The translations under genes and the position numbers were made by a program. The notes under the pieces were generated by a model. It saw only the letters and a program-made list of their open reading frames with translations, had not been told where the DNA came from and searched no databases. This document shows positions 52,984-61,591 of a stretch of DNA of 64,000 bases, piece by piece. How positions within the stretch are numbered: the stretch's first letter is position 1; each line of letters begins with the position of its first letter. Source of the DNA: Amycolatopsis endophytica (GTDB lineage: Bacteria; Actinomycetota; Actinomycetes; Mycobacteriales; Pseudonocardiaceae). The stretch covers positions 2,604,001-2,668,000 of the forward strand of contig NZ_JACCFK010000001.1 in NCBI RefSeq assembly GCF_013410405.1, written 5' to 3'.

Positions 52984-53779
52984 TCCCGGCGAACAGATCG
53001 TCCTCCGGCGGGTCGGCGGGGACCAGTGACCGGGCCAGGACGTAGTCCTCGGTCGGCCACACCTCGCGTTCGAGGTCGCGCGGGTGGCGCAGGAACGGGT
53101 GGTCCGGATCGACCTGGGTCTCGTGCGCCAGCAGCGCGCGGTCCCGCACGGCGAAGTAGTCGGCGCACGGGATCCGCGTCGTGACCGGGATTTCGGTCTC
53201 CGGCAGGCCGGCCAGCACCTCGGTCATCCCGGAGTCCAGACCGCGGACGGTCATCGCGTCGTGCATGGCCTGGAACCACGGGCGGGTCAGCGCGACCAGG
53301 TAGTACAACTTCGTTATCCGCCAAGGCGTTCCGGCGACGGCGTCGAAGGCGGCGACCGCGACCTCGTGGGTCCGGATGTGGTCGGGGTGCGGGTAGCCAC
53401 CGGTTTCGTCGTAGGTGACGAGCACGTCCGGGCGGAACTCGCGGACGACCTCGACGAGCTTGCGGACGGCGGTTTCGAGCGGTTGCCGCGCGAAACCGTC
53501 GGCCGGCGGGTCGCCGGTCAGGCCGGAGTCGCGGAAGCCCAGGAACCGTTGCCGTACACCGAGGATCTCCCGTGCGCGGGCCATCTCGCGACGCCGGATT
53601 TCCGGCAGGTGCGCGCGGGTCTCCGGGGTATCGAGACGCGGGTTGAGCACGTCGCCGCGCTCACCGCCGGTGCAGGTGACCACCAGGACCTCGGCGCCTT
53701 CCGCGGCGTAGCGGGCCAGCGTGGCGGCACCCTTGCTGGACTCGTCGTCGGGATGGGCGTGGACGGCCATCAGGCGCAT
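52958..53779 (-). CDS. mca: mycothiol S-conjugate amidase
   Basis: A 273-residue LmbE-fold zinc hydrolase. The metal motif is VHAHPDDESSKGAATLARYA, with the further histidine in TGGYPHPDHIRTHE. It cleaves mycothiol conjugates of electrophiles to release mercapturic acids, a main detoxification step. The length is below that of MshB, and the sequence pattern GSDPPADGFARQPL-like middle fits Mca rather than MshB. It is divergent from a TetR gene, across a 31-base operator. Its last 26 bases overlap the rhomboid gene. Confidence 0.92.
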   Translation of the reverse strand: MRLMAVHAHPDDESSKGAATLARYAAEGAEVLVVTCTGGERGDVLNPRLDTPETRAHLPEIRRREMARAREILGVRQRFLGFRDSGLTGDPPADGFARQPLETAVRKLVEVVREFRPDVLVTYDETGGYPHPDHIRTHEVAVAAFDAVAGTPWRITKLYYLVALTRPWFQAMHDAMTVRGLDSGMTEVLAGLPETEIPVTTRIPCADYFAVRDRALLAHETQVDPDHPFLRHPRDLEREVWPTEDYVLARSLVPADPPEDDLFAGIRASADRG

Positions 53780-53790
53780 CGGACCTCCTC

Positions 53791-53821
53791 TTGGGTTCGA
53801 CCTAATTTAGGTTGAACCCAA
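53791..53821. promoter_or_regulatory. 31-base operator between mca and tetR
   Basis: TTGGGTTCGACCTAA (53791-53805), one T, then TTAGGTTGAACCCAA (53807-53821): a 15-base inverted repeat with a single mismatch. A further half-site AAACCTAATTT follows at 53831. The AT-rich stretch stands out from its surroundings and covers the region upstream of both genes. Confidence 0.85.
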
Positions 53822-53852
53822 TATTGTGTCAAACCTAATTTATTTCTAAGGT

Positions 53853-54449
53853 GTGCGTGTGGAGCGTGGGCAACGGAAGCAGCGGACCCGGCAGACGATC
53901 TCGGATGTCGCGACGTGCCTGTTCATCGAACGGGGCTTCGACGAGGTGACGATCGCGCAGGTCGCGGCGGCGGCCGAGGTGGCGAAGATGACCGTGACCA
54001 ACCACTTCGCGCGCAAGGAGGACCTGGTCTTCGACGTGCACGAGGAGTTCGTGGCGGTGCTCGCGTCCGTGCGTGGCCGTCCGCTGGTCGCCGCCCACCG
54101 GCGGGCCTGGTTCGACGGCCTGGAGCGTCGTGACGCGCTGCTCGGGTTCTCCGGGCCGGAGTTCGCCGGGATGATCGTCGGAAGCCCTACCCTGCTCGCC
54201 CGGCTGCGGGAGCTGCACGAGGAACGGGAGAAGGCGCTGGCGGAGGCATTGCACGCGACGGTGGACGTGCCTGCCGGTGTGGTGCGGGCCGCGGCCGCGC
54301 AGATCGCCGGGGTGTACCGCCTGCTGTTCGATGAAGTCCTTCGGCGCACCGCAGAACGGGAGGATGAGGCGGAGATCGTGCGGGCGGTGGAGGCGCTGGC
54401 GGGGCAGATGTTCGATCTGCTGGAGACCGGATTGGGGAAGCTCGGCTGA
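53853..54449 (+). CDS. TetR-family regulator divergent from mca
   Basis: A 198-residue TetR protein with a GTG start (53853; 53859 also possible). The HTH is CLFIERGFDEVTIAQVAAAA then EVAKMTVTNHFARKEDLVF. It faces mca across a 31-base near-perfect palindrome, so it should repress mca and itself; an electrophile or mycothiol conjugate would be a logical ligand. An ECF sigma gene is convergent downstream. Confidence 0.87.
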   Translation: MRVERGQRKQRTRQTISDVATCLFIERGFDEVTIAQVAAAAEVAKMTVTNHFARKEDLVFDVHEEFVAVLASVRGRPLVAAHRRAWFDGLERRDALLGFSGPEFAGMIVGSPTLLARLRELHEEREKALAEALHATVDVPAGVVRAAAAQIAGVYRLLFDEVLRRTAEREDEAEIVRAVEALAGQMFDLLETGLGKLG

Positions 54450-54487
54450 GCCGAAGTGCACCCGGGGAGAGACGGTATCCGTCGCGG

Positions 54488-55768
54488 TCAGCCTGCGTTG
54501 CCTGTCGAAGCCTGCTTCGCTCGTGCGATCAGCACTTCGCGTTCCCGTGCGTTGCGCGTCAGCTCGGCGGCCCGTGCGAACTCGGCCTTCGCTTCCTCGA
54601 ACCGGCCGACCTTCGCCAGGAGATCGCCGCGGACGGTGGGCAGCAGGTGGTACCGCGCGAGGGTGGGCTCGGCGGCCAGCGCGTCCACCAGTGGCAACGC
54701 GGCCTCGGGACCTCGCGCCATCGACACGGCCACCGCGCGGTTCAGTTCGACCACCGGCGACGGCATCACGTCGGCCAGCTCGCCGTACAGCGCCGCGATC
54801 CGCGCCCAGTCCGTGTCCTCCGGCGCACCCGCACGGGCGTGGCACGCGGCGATCGCGGCCTGCAGCGTGTACGGGCCCCGCCGGGCCTCACCGGCCAGTG
54901 TTTCGGCCCGCGCCAGCGCCGCCAGGCCGTGCCCGATCAGCAGCCGATCCCACTTCGCGCGGTTCTGGTCCAGCAGCAGGATCGGCTCGCCGTCCGCGGT
55001 CACCCTCGCCCGCGCCCGCGACGCCTGCAGTTCCATCAGCGCCACCAGACCGGACACCTCCGGCTCCCGCGGCGCGAGCCCGGCGAGGATCCGGCCCAGC
55101 CGGATCGCGTCGGCGCACAACGCGGGGCGCATCCAGTCGTCGCCGGCGGTGGCGGAGTAGCCCTCGTTGAAGACCAGGTACACGACCTCCAGCACGGACC
55201 CCAGCCGCTCCGCCAGCTCGGCCCCGACCGGTACCTCGTAGGGCACCTTCTTCCGCGCGAGCGTCCGCTTCGCCCGCACGATCCGTTGCGCCACCGTTGT
55301 TTCCGGCACCAGGAACGCGCGCGCGATCTCGTCGGTCGTGAGGCCGCCCAGCAGGCGCAGGGTCAACGCCACCCGGGCCTCCGTGGACAGCACCGGGTGG
55401 CATGCCGTGAAGATCAGGCGCAGCAGATCGTCGGGAACCTCGTCCGGCTCGACCTCGATCGCGTCCTGGGTGGTTTCCAGGTCGAGCCCGAGCTCCTCGT
55501 GCTTGCGCTGCGCCATTTTCCGGTGCCGGAAGTGGTCGATGGCACGGCGCTTGGCGATCGTCATCAACCACGCGCCGGGGTTGGACGGCACACCGGAGGA
55601 CGGCCACTGTTCGAGCGCGGCGACCAGCGCGTCCTGCGCCAGCTCCTCGGCCAGTCCGACATCCCGCACCATGCGCGCCAGTGCCGCGATCAGCTTCGCC
55701 GACTCGATGCGCCACACGGCGTCGATGCTGCGATGTGCCTCGGTGACCGTCACGGTCACCGAGCACAC
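54488..55768 (-). CDS. ECF42-type RNA polymerase sigma factor
   Basis: A sigma-70-family protein of about 426 residues. Region 2 (residues about 10-80) has AEELAQDALVAALEQWP and ITKRR-like AIAKRRAIDHFRHRKM; region 4 has LRLLGGLTTDEIARAFLVPETTVAQRIVRAKRTL. A C-terminal extension of about 200 residues (DUF6596/TPR-like: VLEVVYLVFNEGYSATAGDDWMRP and helices) replaces an anti-sigma factor. This and the YCII gene directly upstream define the ECF42 group. Start is ambiguous among GTG codons at 55771, 55768, 55759 and 55753. Confidence 0.92.
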   Translation of the reverse strand: MCSVTVTVTEAHRSIDAVWRIESAKLIAALARMVRDVGLAEELAQDALVAALEQWPSSGVPSNPGAWLMTIAKRRAIDHFRHRKMAQRKHEELGLDLETTQDAIEVEPDEVPDDLLRLIFTACHPVLSTEARVALTLRLLGGLTTDEIARAFLVPETTVAQRIVRAKRTLARKKVPYEVPVGAELAERLGSVLEVVYLVFNEGYSATAGDDWMRPALCADAIRLGRILAGLAPREPEVSGLVALMELQASRARARVTADGEPILLLDQNRAKWDRLLIGHGLAALARAETLAGEARRGPYTLQAAIAACHARAGAPEDTDWARIAALYGELADVMPSPVVELNRAVAVSMARGPEAALPLVDALAAEPTLARYHLLPTVRGDLLAKVGRFEEAKAEFARAAELTRNAREREVLIARAKQASTGNAG

Positions 55769-55796
55769 CACCTCGCTCCGGCGACGGCAAGACCTC

Positions 55797-56219
55797 TTAC
55801 GAGCCGTGCCGCTCCTCGACCTGCCTGCGCATCCGCTCCTCGCGCTCACGCAGCTCCGGCGTCATGGCGTCGCCGAAGTCGTCCTCGGAGGCGACCTGCC
55901 GGATCTCGATCGTCGTGTCACGGAACGGCGCCCGCTTCATCCACTCGATGACCTCCGCACGCGAGGACACCTCAAGGATCCAGAAGCCCGCGATCAGCTC
56001 CTTGGTTTCGGTGAACGGGCCGTCGAGCACCGTCGTGCCCTGGTCCGAGTAACGCAGCCGGGCGCCCTTCGAGCTGGGGAGCAGCCCCTCGCCCGCGAGC
56101 ATCACGCCTGCCTTGACCAGCTCCTCGTTGAACTTGCCCATCTCGGTGAGTTCCTGCTCGGTGGGCATCGCGCCGCCCTCGGTGGTCTCGTCGGCCTTGA
56201 CCAGAACCATGAACTTCAT
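55797..56219 (-). CDS. YCII/DGPF-domain protein, ECF42 partner
   Basis: A 140-residue YCII-related protein starting KFMVLVKADETTEGG and containing the diagnostic LDGPFTETKELIAGFWIL. GGGAGA precedes ATG 56219. In ECF42 loci one or more such DGPF proteins precede the sigma gene and are its main targets; their function is unknown. The sigma gene follows 28 bases downstream in the same transcript. Confidence 0.9.
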   Translation of the reverse strand: MKFMVLVKADETTEGGAMPTEQELTEMGKFNEELVKAGVMLAGEGLLPSSKGARLRYSDQGTTVLDGPFTETKELIAGFWILEVSSRAEVIEWMKRAPFRDTTIEIRQVASEDDFGDAMTPELREREERMRRQVEERHGS

Positions 56220-56253
56220 CGTCTTCTCCCTGCTCTCGTGGGACGTCACGATG

Positions 56254-56282
56254 ACATCGATCGAGGACCGGGCGAATCGACA
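56254..56282 (-). promoter_or_regulatory. candidate ECF42 promoter before YCII gene
   Basis: On the minus strand TGTCGA (56282-56277) is followed after about 13-17 bases by CGATCGATG, close to the ECF42 promoter pattern (-35 TGTCGA, -10 CGA/TC) reported from streptomycetes. It is 35-60 bases upstream of the YCII ATG, fitting autoregulation of the pair. Confidence 0.55.
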
Positions 56283-56338
56283 AAGCCGGACAATTTTCTT
56301 TCGCGAACTCTCCCGGCGGGCGCCGTAGGGTCTCCAGC

Positions 56339-57322
56339 GTGTCCGTCCGTGAACTCGTCGTGCTGGGAACCGGCAGCCAAGTGCCGACCCGCACCCGCAA
56401 CCACAACGGTTACCTGCTGCGCTGGGACGGTGAAGGTCTGCTGTTCGACCCCGGCGAAGGCACCCAGCGGCAGATGCTGTTCGCCGGGGTGGCCGCCAGT
56501 TCGATCACGCGCATCTGCCTGACCCACTTCCACGGCGACCACTGCCTGGGCGTGCCGGGTGTGGTGCAGCGGTTGTCGCTGGACGGCGTGCGGCACCCGG
56601 TCATCGCGCACTTCCCCGAGTCCGGCGCCGAGTACTTCGCGCGGCTCCGGCACGCGAGCGTGTTCCACGAGACGGCGGAGCTGGTGGAGTCGCCGGTGTC
56701 GGGGCCGGGTGTGATCGCGACGGGCGGCTTTGGTCACTTGGTGGCGCGGCGACTGGAACATCCGGTGGAGTCGTTCGGGTACCAGCTGGTCGAGCCGGAC
56801 ACGCACCGGATGCTGCCGGAGCGGTTGACCGCGCTCGGTCTCCACGGCCCGTCCGTCGGCAGGCTGCGGCGTGAGGGCGCGATCGAGGTCGGCGGGCGCA
56901 GGGTGGAGCTGGCGGAAGTCAGCGAGCCCCGCCGCGGGCAACGGTTCGCCTTCGTGATGGACACCCGGTTGTGCGACGGGGTGTTCGAGCTGGCCGAGGG
57001 TGCCGACCTGCTGGTGATCGAGTCGACGTTCCTCTCCGCGGACGCCGCGCTGGCCGCTGAGTACGGCCACCTCACGGCGGCGCAGGCCGGACGGGTGGCG
57101 GCCGAGTGCGGGGTGCGGAAGCTGGTGCTGTCGCACTTCTCGCAGCGGTACGCCGACCCCGGACTCTTCCGGGTGGAGGCGGCGGAAGCCTTCGGTGGCG
57201 AGATCGTGGTCGCGGAGGACGTCAGCCGCGTGCCGGTGCCGGTCAGGAGCCCGGGGCGGGCCCGGCCGGACTCCCGCGGCGACGAGGCGCGTATCACACA
57301 TGTGGGGGATATGCGCAGGTAG
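56339..57322 (+). CDS. rnz: ribonuclease Z / MBL-fold hydrolase
   Basis: A 327-residue metallo-beta-lactamase-fold protein with a GTG start. The metal motif is [34 protein letters not shown] and [11 protein letters not shown] are the usual RNase Z N-terminal signature, and [12 protein letters not shown] is the RNase Z C-terminal histidine. It would process the 3' end of tRNA precursors. The C-terminus is extended by a basic, disordered tail after [14 protein letters not shown]. It is divergent from the YCII gene. Confidence 0.88.
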   Translation: MSVRELVVLGTGSQVPTRTRNHNGYLLRWDGEGLLFDPGEGTQRQMLFAGVAASSITRICLTHFHGDHCLGVPGVVQRLSLDGVRHPVIAHFPESGAEYFARLRHASVFHETAELVESPVSGPGVIATGGFGHLVARRLEHPVESFGYQLVEPDTHRMLPERLTALGLHGPSVGRLRREGAIEVGGRRVELAEVSEPRRGQRFAFVMDTRLCDGVFELAEGADLLVIESTFLSADAALAAEYGHLTAAQAGRVAAECGVRKLVLSHFSQRYADPGLFRVEAAEAFGGEIVVAEDVSRVPVPVRSPGRARPDSRGDEARITHVGDMRR

Positions 57323-57420
57323 TAGAGGTGTGGGGCCACCGGACCTGGGTAGCCACTGGATCGAAAGCGCTTCAGAAACGGGGCGCGGGTTGCTCCTGCA
57401 ACGGGAAGGGAGAGAGGCCA

Positions 57421-58260
57421 GTGGCAACGTCCAACCTGGCGGCGGTCGACTTCGGCCAGGGTGTGTCCAACGCCTGGAGCGCGGTGGCGACCTTCGTGCC
57501 GAAGTTCATCGCGTTCCTGGTGATCCTCGCGATCGGCTGGTTCATCGCCAAAGCACTGGGCAAGCTCGTCGGCAAGATCCTCGGGCGGGTCGGGTTCGAC
57601 CGGGTGGTCGAGCGGGGCGGCATCAAACAGATGCTCGCCAAGAGCAAGTACGACGCGTCCGACATCATCGCCAAGCTCGTGTACTACGCGGTGCTGCTGA
57701 TCACCCTGCAGTTCGCCTTCGGCGTGTGGGGCCCGAACCCGGTGAGCGGGCTGCTGTCGGGCATCGTCGCGTGGCTGCCGAAGGCCGCGGTCGCGATCAT
57801 CATCGTGGTCATCGCCGGTGCGATCGCCCGCGCGGTGAAGGACATGATCGGCAGCGCGCTGAGCGGCCTGTCCTACGGCAAGACGCTGGGCACGATCGCC
57901 GCGGTGTTCATCTGGGCGCTGGGCATCATCGCGGCGCTGAACCAGATCGGCGTCGCCACGACCGTCACCACACCGGTGCTGGTCACCGTGCTCGCGATGG
58001 TCGCCGGTGTCGTCATCGTCGGTGCCGGTGGTGGCCTGGTGCGGCCGATGCAGCAGCGCTGGGAGCGCTGGCTGGGCCGTGCCGAGGAGCAGATCCCGGC
58101 GGCACGCGCGCACGCCGAGGCATACCAGCGGGGACGTGAGGACGCCAGCCGCGCGACCACCGCCCCGACCGCCGAGGAGGCCACGCAGGAGATGCGCAGC
58201 CCGACCGGTTCGGTGAGCTCCGAGACCGGCACCATGCGCCCGCCGGAGAGCTTCCGGTAA
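57421..58260 (+). CDS. small-conductance-channel-like membrane protein (conserved TM helix)
   Basis: A 279-residue membrane protein with a GTG start and GGGAGAGAGG ribosome site. It has five hydrophobic segments; repeats of FIAFLVILAIGWFIAKALGKLVGKIL are the TM-helix domain shared with MscS-type channels, and two such units are present. The soluble MscS beta domain is missing, and the last 70 residues are charged and disordered. It probably is an accessory or minimal channel-like protein. A stable hairpin follows. Confidence 0.8.
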   Translation: MATSNLAAVDFGQGVSNAWSAVATFVPKFIAFLVILAIGWFIAKALGKLVGKILGRVGFDRVVERGGIKQMLAKSKYDASDIIAKLVYYAVLLITLQFAFGVWGPNPVSGLLSGIVAWLPKAAVAIIIVVIAGAIARAVKDMIGSALSGLSYGKTLGTIAAVFIWALGIIAALNQIGVATTVTTPVLVTVLAMVAGVVIVGAGGGLVRPMQQRWERWLGRAEEQIPAARAHAEAYQRGREDASRATTAPTAEEATQEMRSPTGSVSSETGTMRPPESFR

Positions 58261-58281
58261 GCCAGGGGAGCACAGGGAGAG

Positions 58282-58309
58282 ACGGCCGGTCCGGCGACGG
58301 ACCGGCCGT
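58282..58309 (+). terminator. rho-independent-type hairpin
   Basis: ACGGCCGGTCCG at 58282-58293 pairs with CGGACCGGCCGT at 58298-58309 with a GCGA tetraloop. It ends 8 bases before the stop of the convergent gene, so it can act on both strands. Confidence 0.85.
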
Positions 58310-58317
58310 TCCCCGTG

Positions 58318-58713
58318 TCAGCGCGGTTCGAGTTCGGCGCCGTACCGCGGGGCGTCCATCGAGGTGGCCAGCGAGCAGACCGCGAGCAGCCGGAAGGTGA
58401 GCCAGTCCATCGGGCCGGACTCGGGCCCGTGCGGCACGGTGAGCCGCCATCCGGCTTCGCGCGCGTGGTCGAGCAGCCCGCGTGCGTAGCCGGCGAGCAG
58501 CACGACACCTCCGACCGCCGCGGAACTTTCCACGCCGGCGGCGAGGATGTCGCGCACCGCCGCCGAGTGCTGGTCGACGACCGCGGCCAGTCCCGGCGCG
58601 GTCGCGACGGCGGCGACGAGCCCCGCGGCACCGAGCTGACTGTGCAGGTGATCCAGTGTCCGGCGGGACGATCGTTCCGCCCAGACCGCGGCCAAACCGA
58701 ACATGACTTCCAC
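58318..58713 (-). CDS. hypothetical protein
   Basis: A 131-residue helical protein. GTG 58713 is preferred with GAGAG four bases ahead; ATG 58704 is an alternative. It contains LDHLHSQLGAAGLVAAVATA, LAAVVDQHSAAVRDILAAGV and LLAGYARGLLDHAREAGW. I cannot place it firmly; it may belong to a small actinobacterial family (DUF6401 was considered but not confirmed). No signal peptide or metal motif is seen. Confidence 0.6.
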   Translation of the reverse strand: MEVMFGLAAVWAERSSRRTLDHLHSQLGAAGLVAAVATAPGLAAVVDQHSAAVRDILAAGVESSAAVGGVVLLAGYARGLLDHAREAGWRLTVPHGPESGPMDWLTFRLLAVCSLATSMDAPRYGAELEPR

Positions 58714-58874
58714 GGTAGCTCTCGATTTCCGTGCCGTGGACGCGGGTTTGCACGATCGACATGGTTCCGTTCCTCGGCGCGGGAACGGGCTGTGAGCGGC
58801 GGATCACCGGAAGCTTCCGCCGCGAGTGCCCAACGTCACCAAGCGCTCGGCGGCGGCAGCCGCGTCACGCAGCG

Positions 58875-59228
58875 TCACCGTTGTCGACCGGGTGAACGGG
58901 GCTCCTCCAGCAGCATCGCGCGCAGGAGTTCGACCGCCTGGCGGCGGATCTGCACCGAGTCACCGTGACCGCCGATCGTCCAGAGCAGCTCGGCCAGCGC
59001 GCAGCCCGCCGTCTTCTGCAGCGAACCCAGGTACAGCGCGAAATGGTGCGCCCAGCGGCCGTGCAGGGTCACCAGCAGTTCATCGCCGAACTGGTTGCGC
59101 AGCAAGATCGTCTCGCCCTCGCGCGCCTCGGTCCAGAACGGCAGCGCGCCCGCCGTCGAGCGCCACCCCTCCGCCAGCTCGGCGATCCGTTTCCGCTCCA
59201 GGCGGTCTTCCTCGTCCTGCCGGTTCAT
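58875..59228 (-). CDS. hypothetical protein
   Basis: A 117-residue protein with GGGAGTGCACG before its ATG. The N-terminal third is charged (DEEDRLERKRIAELAEGW), followed by a compact region with LLRNQFGDELLVTLHGRWAHHFALYLGSL. No family is recognised. It has no obvious link to its neighbours. Gene-like codon use supports it. Confidence 0.6.
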   Translation of the reverse strand: MNRQDEEDRLERKRIAELAEGWRSTAGALPFWTEAREGETILLRNQFGDELLVTLHGRWAHHFALYLGSLQKTAGCALAELLWTIGGHGDSVQIRRQAVELLRAMLLEEPRSPGRQR

Positions 59229-59277
59229 CGTGCACTCCCTACCCTCCGTGCACGACGCTAGAACAGGTGTTCGATGA

Positions 59278-59727
59278 TCACAAGCTCGGGGTGGGTGCCG
59301 TCTCAGGGGCGGTTTCCGGCTCCGCGGGCCGCACCTGGACCTCGAAACCGTACCCGGCCGACGCCGGGAAACCGCCCTCGCCGATGGCCTGGATCGCGAC
59401 GCTGTCGCCGGGGAAAAGGTAACCGGAACCCTGGACGGGACCGGGAATCGTGCCACACGGGAACATTTCCGTGTGCCAGTCCTCGCGTGGCGAGCGGTAA
59501 CGCACCCCCATTTTCGGCGTGCTCAACATCTGCGCGGACGGGCATGTGCCGGAAAGGTTCAGCTCGATCGAATAGGCCTGGTCGCCGTCCTTCGTCACGC
59601 TGCCGTCGATGCGCAGGCTCCACCCGTTGGCGTAGTACGACGTCAGGAAGACCGGCTCGGCGGAAGCGGGCGCGACGGCGAACAGGGACGAGCACGCGGC
59701 GGCGGCCAGTACGGCGATCTTTCGCAT
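59278..59727 (-). CDS. secreted hypothetical protein
   Basis: A 149-residue exported protein with signal peptide KIAVLAAAACSSLFAVAPASA, cleaved before EPVFLTSYYANGWSL. The mature part is beta-rich with two cysteines (SGTCPSAQML and MFPCGTIPGP) that may form a disulfide, and a Pro/Thr/Glu-rich C-terminus. The ATG at 59727 is chosen because it gives the signal. I do not recognise the family. Confidence 0.65.
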   Translation of the reverse strand: MRKIAVLAAAACSSLFAVAPASAEPVFLTSYYANGWSLRIDGSVTKDGDQAYSIELNLSGTCPSAQMLSTPKMGVRYRSPREDWHTEMFPCGTIPGPVQGSGYLFPGDSVAIQAIGEGGFPASAGYGFEVQVRPAEPETAPETAPTPSL

Positions 59728-59788
59728 GATTCCGACGGTGGCAAGCCGGTGTGGGGTACGCAAACCGCACGTGTCCCTCGAAGGAGGG

Positions 59789-60454
59789 TCACTTCCAGTG
59801 TGCCGCTCCGAGCGCGATCAGTTTCAGTCGTTTCTCCGCGGTCGCCAGAACGCGTTCGTCGGTTTCCGGCACCGTTTCGATCAGTTCCAGCGCGGTGGCC
59901 AGGAGCATGGTGACGATCAGCTCGGCCAGCATCCGCAGGTCCTCGTTGCGCCATGAGCGCAGGCAGCCGAACCGGGCGAGGTCGATGGCCAGCTCTCCGG
60001 CGAACAACCGCAACTCGGTGCGCGCGGCCTGCGGCACGGCGCCCGTCCCGCCGTGCCGTTCCCGGGTGAGGAAACGGAAGTGCGTCTCATGTTTGCGGGT
60101 GTAGTCGTGCAGTGTGGTGACGACCGTGTGGACGACGTCGTCGAGGTCGGTGCCCGCGTCCCGCGCCGTGTCCAGCATCCGCCGCAGGATGTCCATCGAC
60201 TGCCCGAGCAGGACCAGCCCCAGCTCGTCCATCGAGGTGAAGTGCCGGTAGAAGGCGGTCGGCACGATCTCGGCCCGCTTGGTCACCTCGCGCAGGCTCA
60301 GTACCGCGAAGGGCCGGTCGGCGAGCTGGGCGAGCGCGGCGTCCAGCAGCGCCTGGCGGGTGCGCTGCTTGCGCTCCTGCCTGCTCACCGGTTTCACGGG
60401 CTCGGCCGACACGTCGGCGATCCTACGTCCGGCTTCGGGTGCGACCTCCGTCAC
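59789..60454 (-). CDS. TetR-family regulator of the desaturase operon (DesT/FadR-like)
   Basis: A 221-residue TetR protein. The HTH is QLADRPFAVLSLREVTKRAE then IVPTAFYRHFTSMDELGL. The C-terminal domain includes ELAIDLARFGCLRSWRNEDLRML, typical of regulators of fatty-acid desaturation such as Pseudomonas DesT. It is divergent from a reductase-desaturase operon with 92 bases between, containing a direct repeat AGTGT at 60504 and 60512; no clear palindrome was seen. It likely senses the ratio of unsaturated to saturated acyl-CoA. Confidence 0.85.
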   Translation of the reverse strand: MTEVAPEAGRRIADVSAEPVKPVSRQERKQRTRQALLDAALAQLADRPFAVLSLREVTKRAEIVPTAFYRHFTSMDELGLVLLGQSMDILRRMLDTARDAGTDLDDVVHTVVTTLHDYTRKHETHFRFLTRERHGGTGAVPQAARTELRLFAGELAIDLARFGCLRSWRNEDLRMLAELIVTMLLATALELIETVPETDERVLATAEKRLKLIALGAAHWK

Positions 60455-60546
60455 GCCGTACCTCCCTGGGTTGACAGCGACCCTGCCGGGTGCGCCACCA
60501 TTGAGTGTACAAGTGTTCTCCGAAATCGATCCCCCGTGGAGGAACC

Positions 60547-61581
60547 ATGCGGCTCGCCGCGCTGGCCGAGGCGCTGCTCACCCCGCACGGCATCGACCGC
60601 TACCTCGAACTCGTCCACCCGATGCTCGTCCGCCGTGAGCTCCGGGGCGAGGTCACGGCCGTCGAGCACCAGACGGCGGACACGGTCACCCTGACCCTGC
60701 GGCCGAGCTCCGCGTGGCGCGGTTTCCAGGCCGGGCAGTACGTGCGGGTCTCGGTCGACATCGACGGCGTCCGGCGCACCCGCTGCTACTCGCCCGCCGG
60801 GTCGCAGCACCGGGCCGGGCAGCTGGAGCTGACGATCAAGGAGCAGGGCCTGGTGTCCGGGCACCTCCAGCGGATGCGGCCGGGGCAGGTCGTCGGGCTG
60901 TCCCAGGCCGACGGCGCGTTCACCCTGCCCGGGCGGCGTCCCAAGCGGCTGCTGATGATCAGTGGCGGCAGCGGGATCACGCCGCTGATGGCGATGCTGC
61001 GCACGCTCGCCGACGAGGGTCACGACGGCGAAGTCGTGTTCCTGCACTACGCCAACACCCCCGCGGACCTGCTCTACGCAGGCGAACTCGCGCGCCAGGC
61101 GCCGAACGTGCGCGTCGTGACCGCGTACACGCACGCGGGCGACGGGTTCTTCTCACGGAAGCACCTGGTGGCGGCAGCCCCGTGGTACGCCGACGCGCCC
61201 GCCTACGTCTGCGGTCCGGCGCCGCTGATGGACGCGGTGCGGGCCGTCTACGACCGGGAGAAGTTGGGTGCACAACTGATCACCGAAGAGTTCACGCCGC
61301 CGGAACTGGTGATCGACGAAACCGCCGCCGAGGGCACCGTGCGGTTCGCCCACAGCGGCGTCGAGTTCCCCAACTCCGGCCGCCCGCTGCTGGAACAGGC
61401 CGAGGAGGCCGGGCTGTCCCCGGAGCACGGGTGCCGCATGGGCATCTGCTTCTCCTGCACCAAGGTCAAGGCCCGCGGCCGGGTGCGCAACGCGAAGTCG
61501 GGCGAGGTGTCCGGCGAAGACAACGAAGAGATCCAGCTCTGCATCTCAGTCCCCGCCGGGGACGTCGAAATCGACGCGTAA
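60547..61581 (+). CDS. ferredoxin reductase-type electron donor for the desaturase
   Basis: A 344-residue flavoprotein resembling mycobacterial Rv3230c. An FAD domain (RTRCYSPAGSQHRAGQ, with RxYS), an NAD(P)H domain (LLMISGGSGITPLMAMLRTL, and AYVCGPAPLMDAV), and a C-terminal 2Fe-2S ferredoxin domain with GCRMGICFSCTKVKARGRVRN (three cysteines plus the last in IQLCISVP). GTGGAGGAACC precedes ATG 60547. It passes electrons to the desaturase gene that follows ten bases downstream. Confidence 0.92.
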   Translation: MRLAALAEALLTPHGIDRYLELVHPMLVRRELRGEVTAVEHQTADTVTLTLRPSSAWRGFQAGQYVRVSVDIDGVRRTRCYSPAGSQHRAGQLELTIKEQGLVSGHLQRMRPGQVVGLSQADGAFTLPGRRPKRLLMISGGSGITPLMAMLRTLADEGHDGEVVFLHYANTPADLLYAGELARQAPNVRVVTAYTHAGDGFFSRKHLVAAAPWYADAPAYVCGPAPLMDAVRAVYDREKLGAQLITEEFTPPELVIDETAAEGTVRFAHSGVEFPNSGRPLLEQAEEAGLSPEHGCRMGICFSCTKVKARGRVRNAKSGEVSGEDNEEIQLCISVPAGDVEIDA

Positions 61582-61591
61582 AGGAGACCTC

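Noticed and set aside
57323..57420. A riboswitch in the leader of the channel-like gene
   Set aside because: The leader has a GAAAGCGCTTC palindrome and a small GTTGC/GCAAC hairpin, but no match to a riboswitch core that I could support.
60454..60547. Palindromic operator of the DesT-like regulator
   Set aside because: Only a direct repeat AGTGT and a TGTACA core were seen; no convincing inverted repeat.
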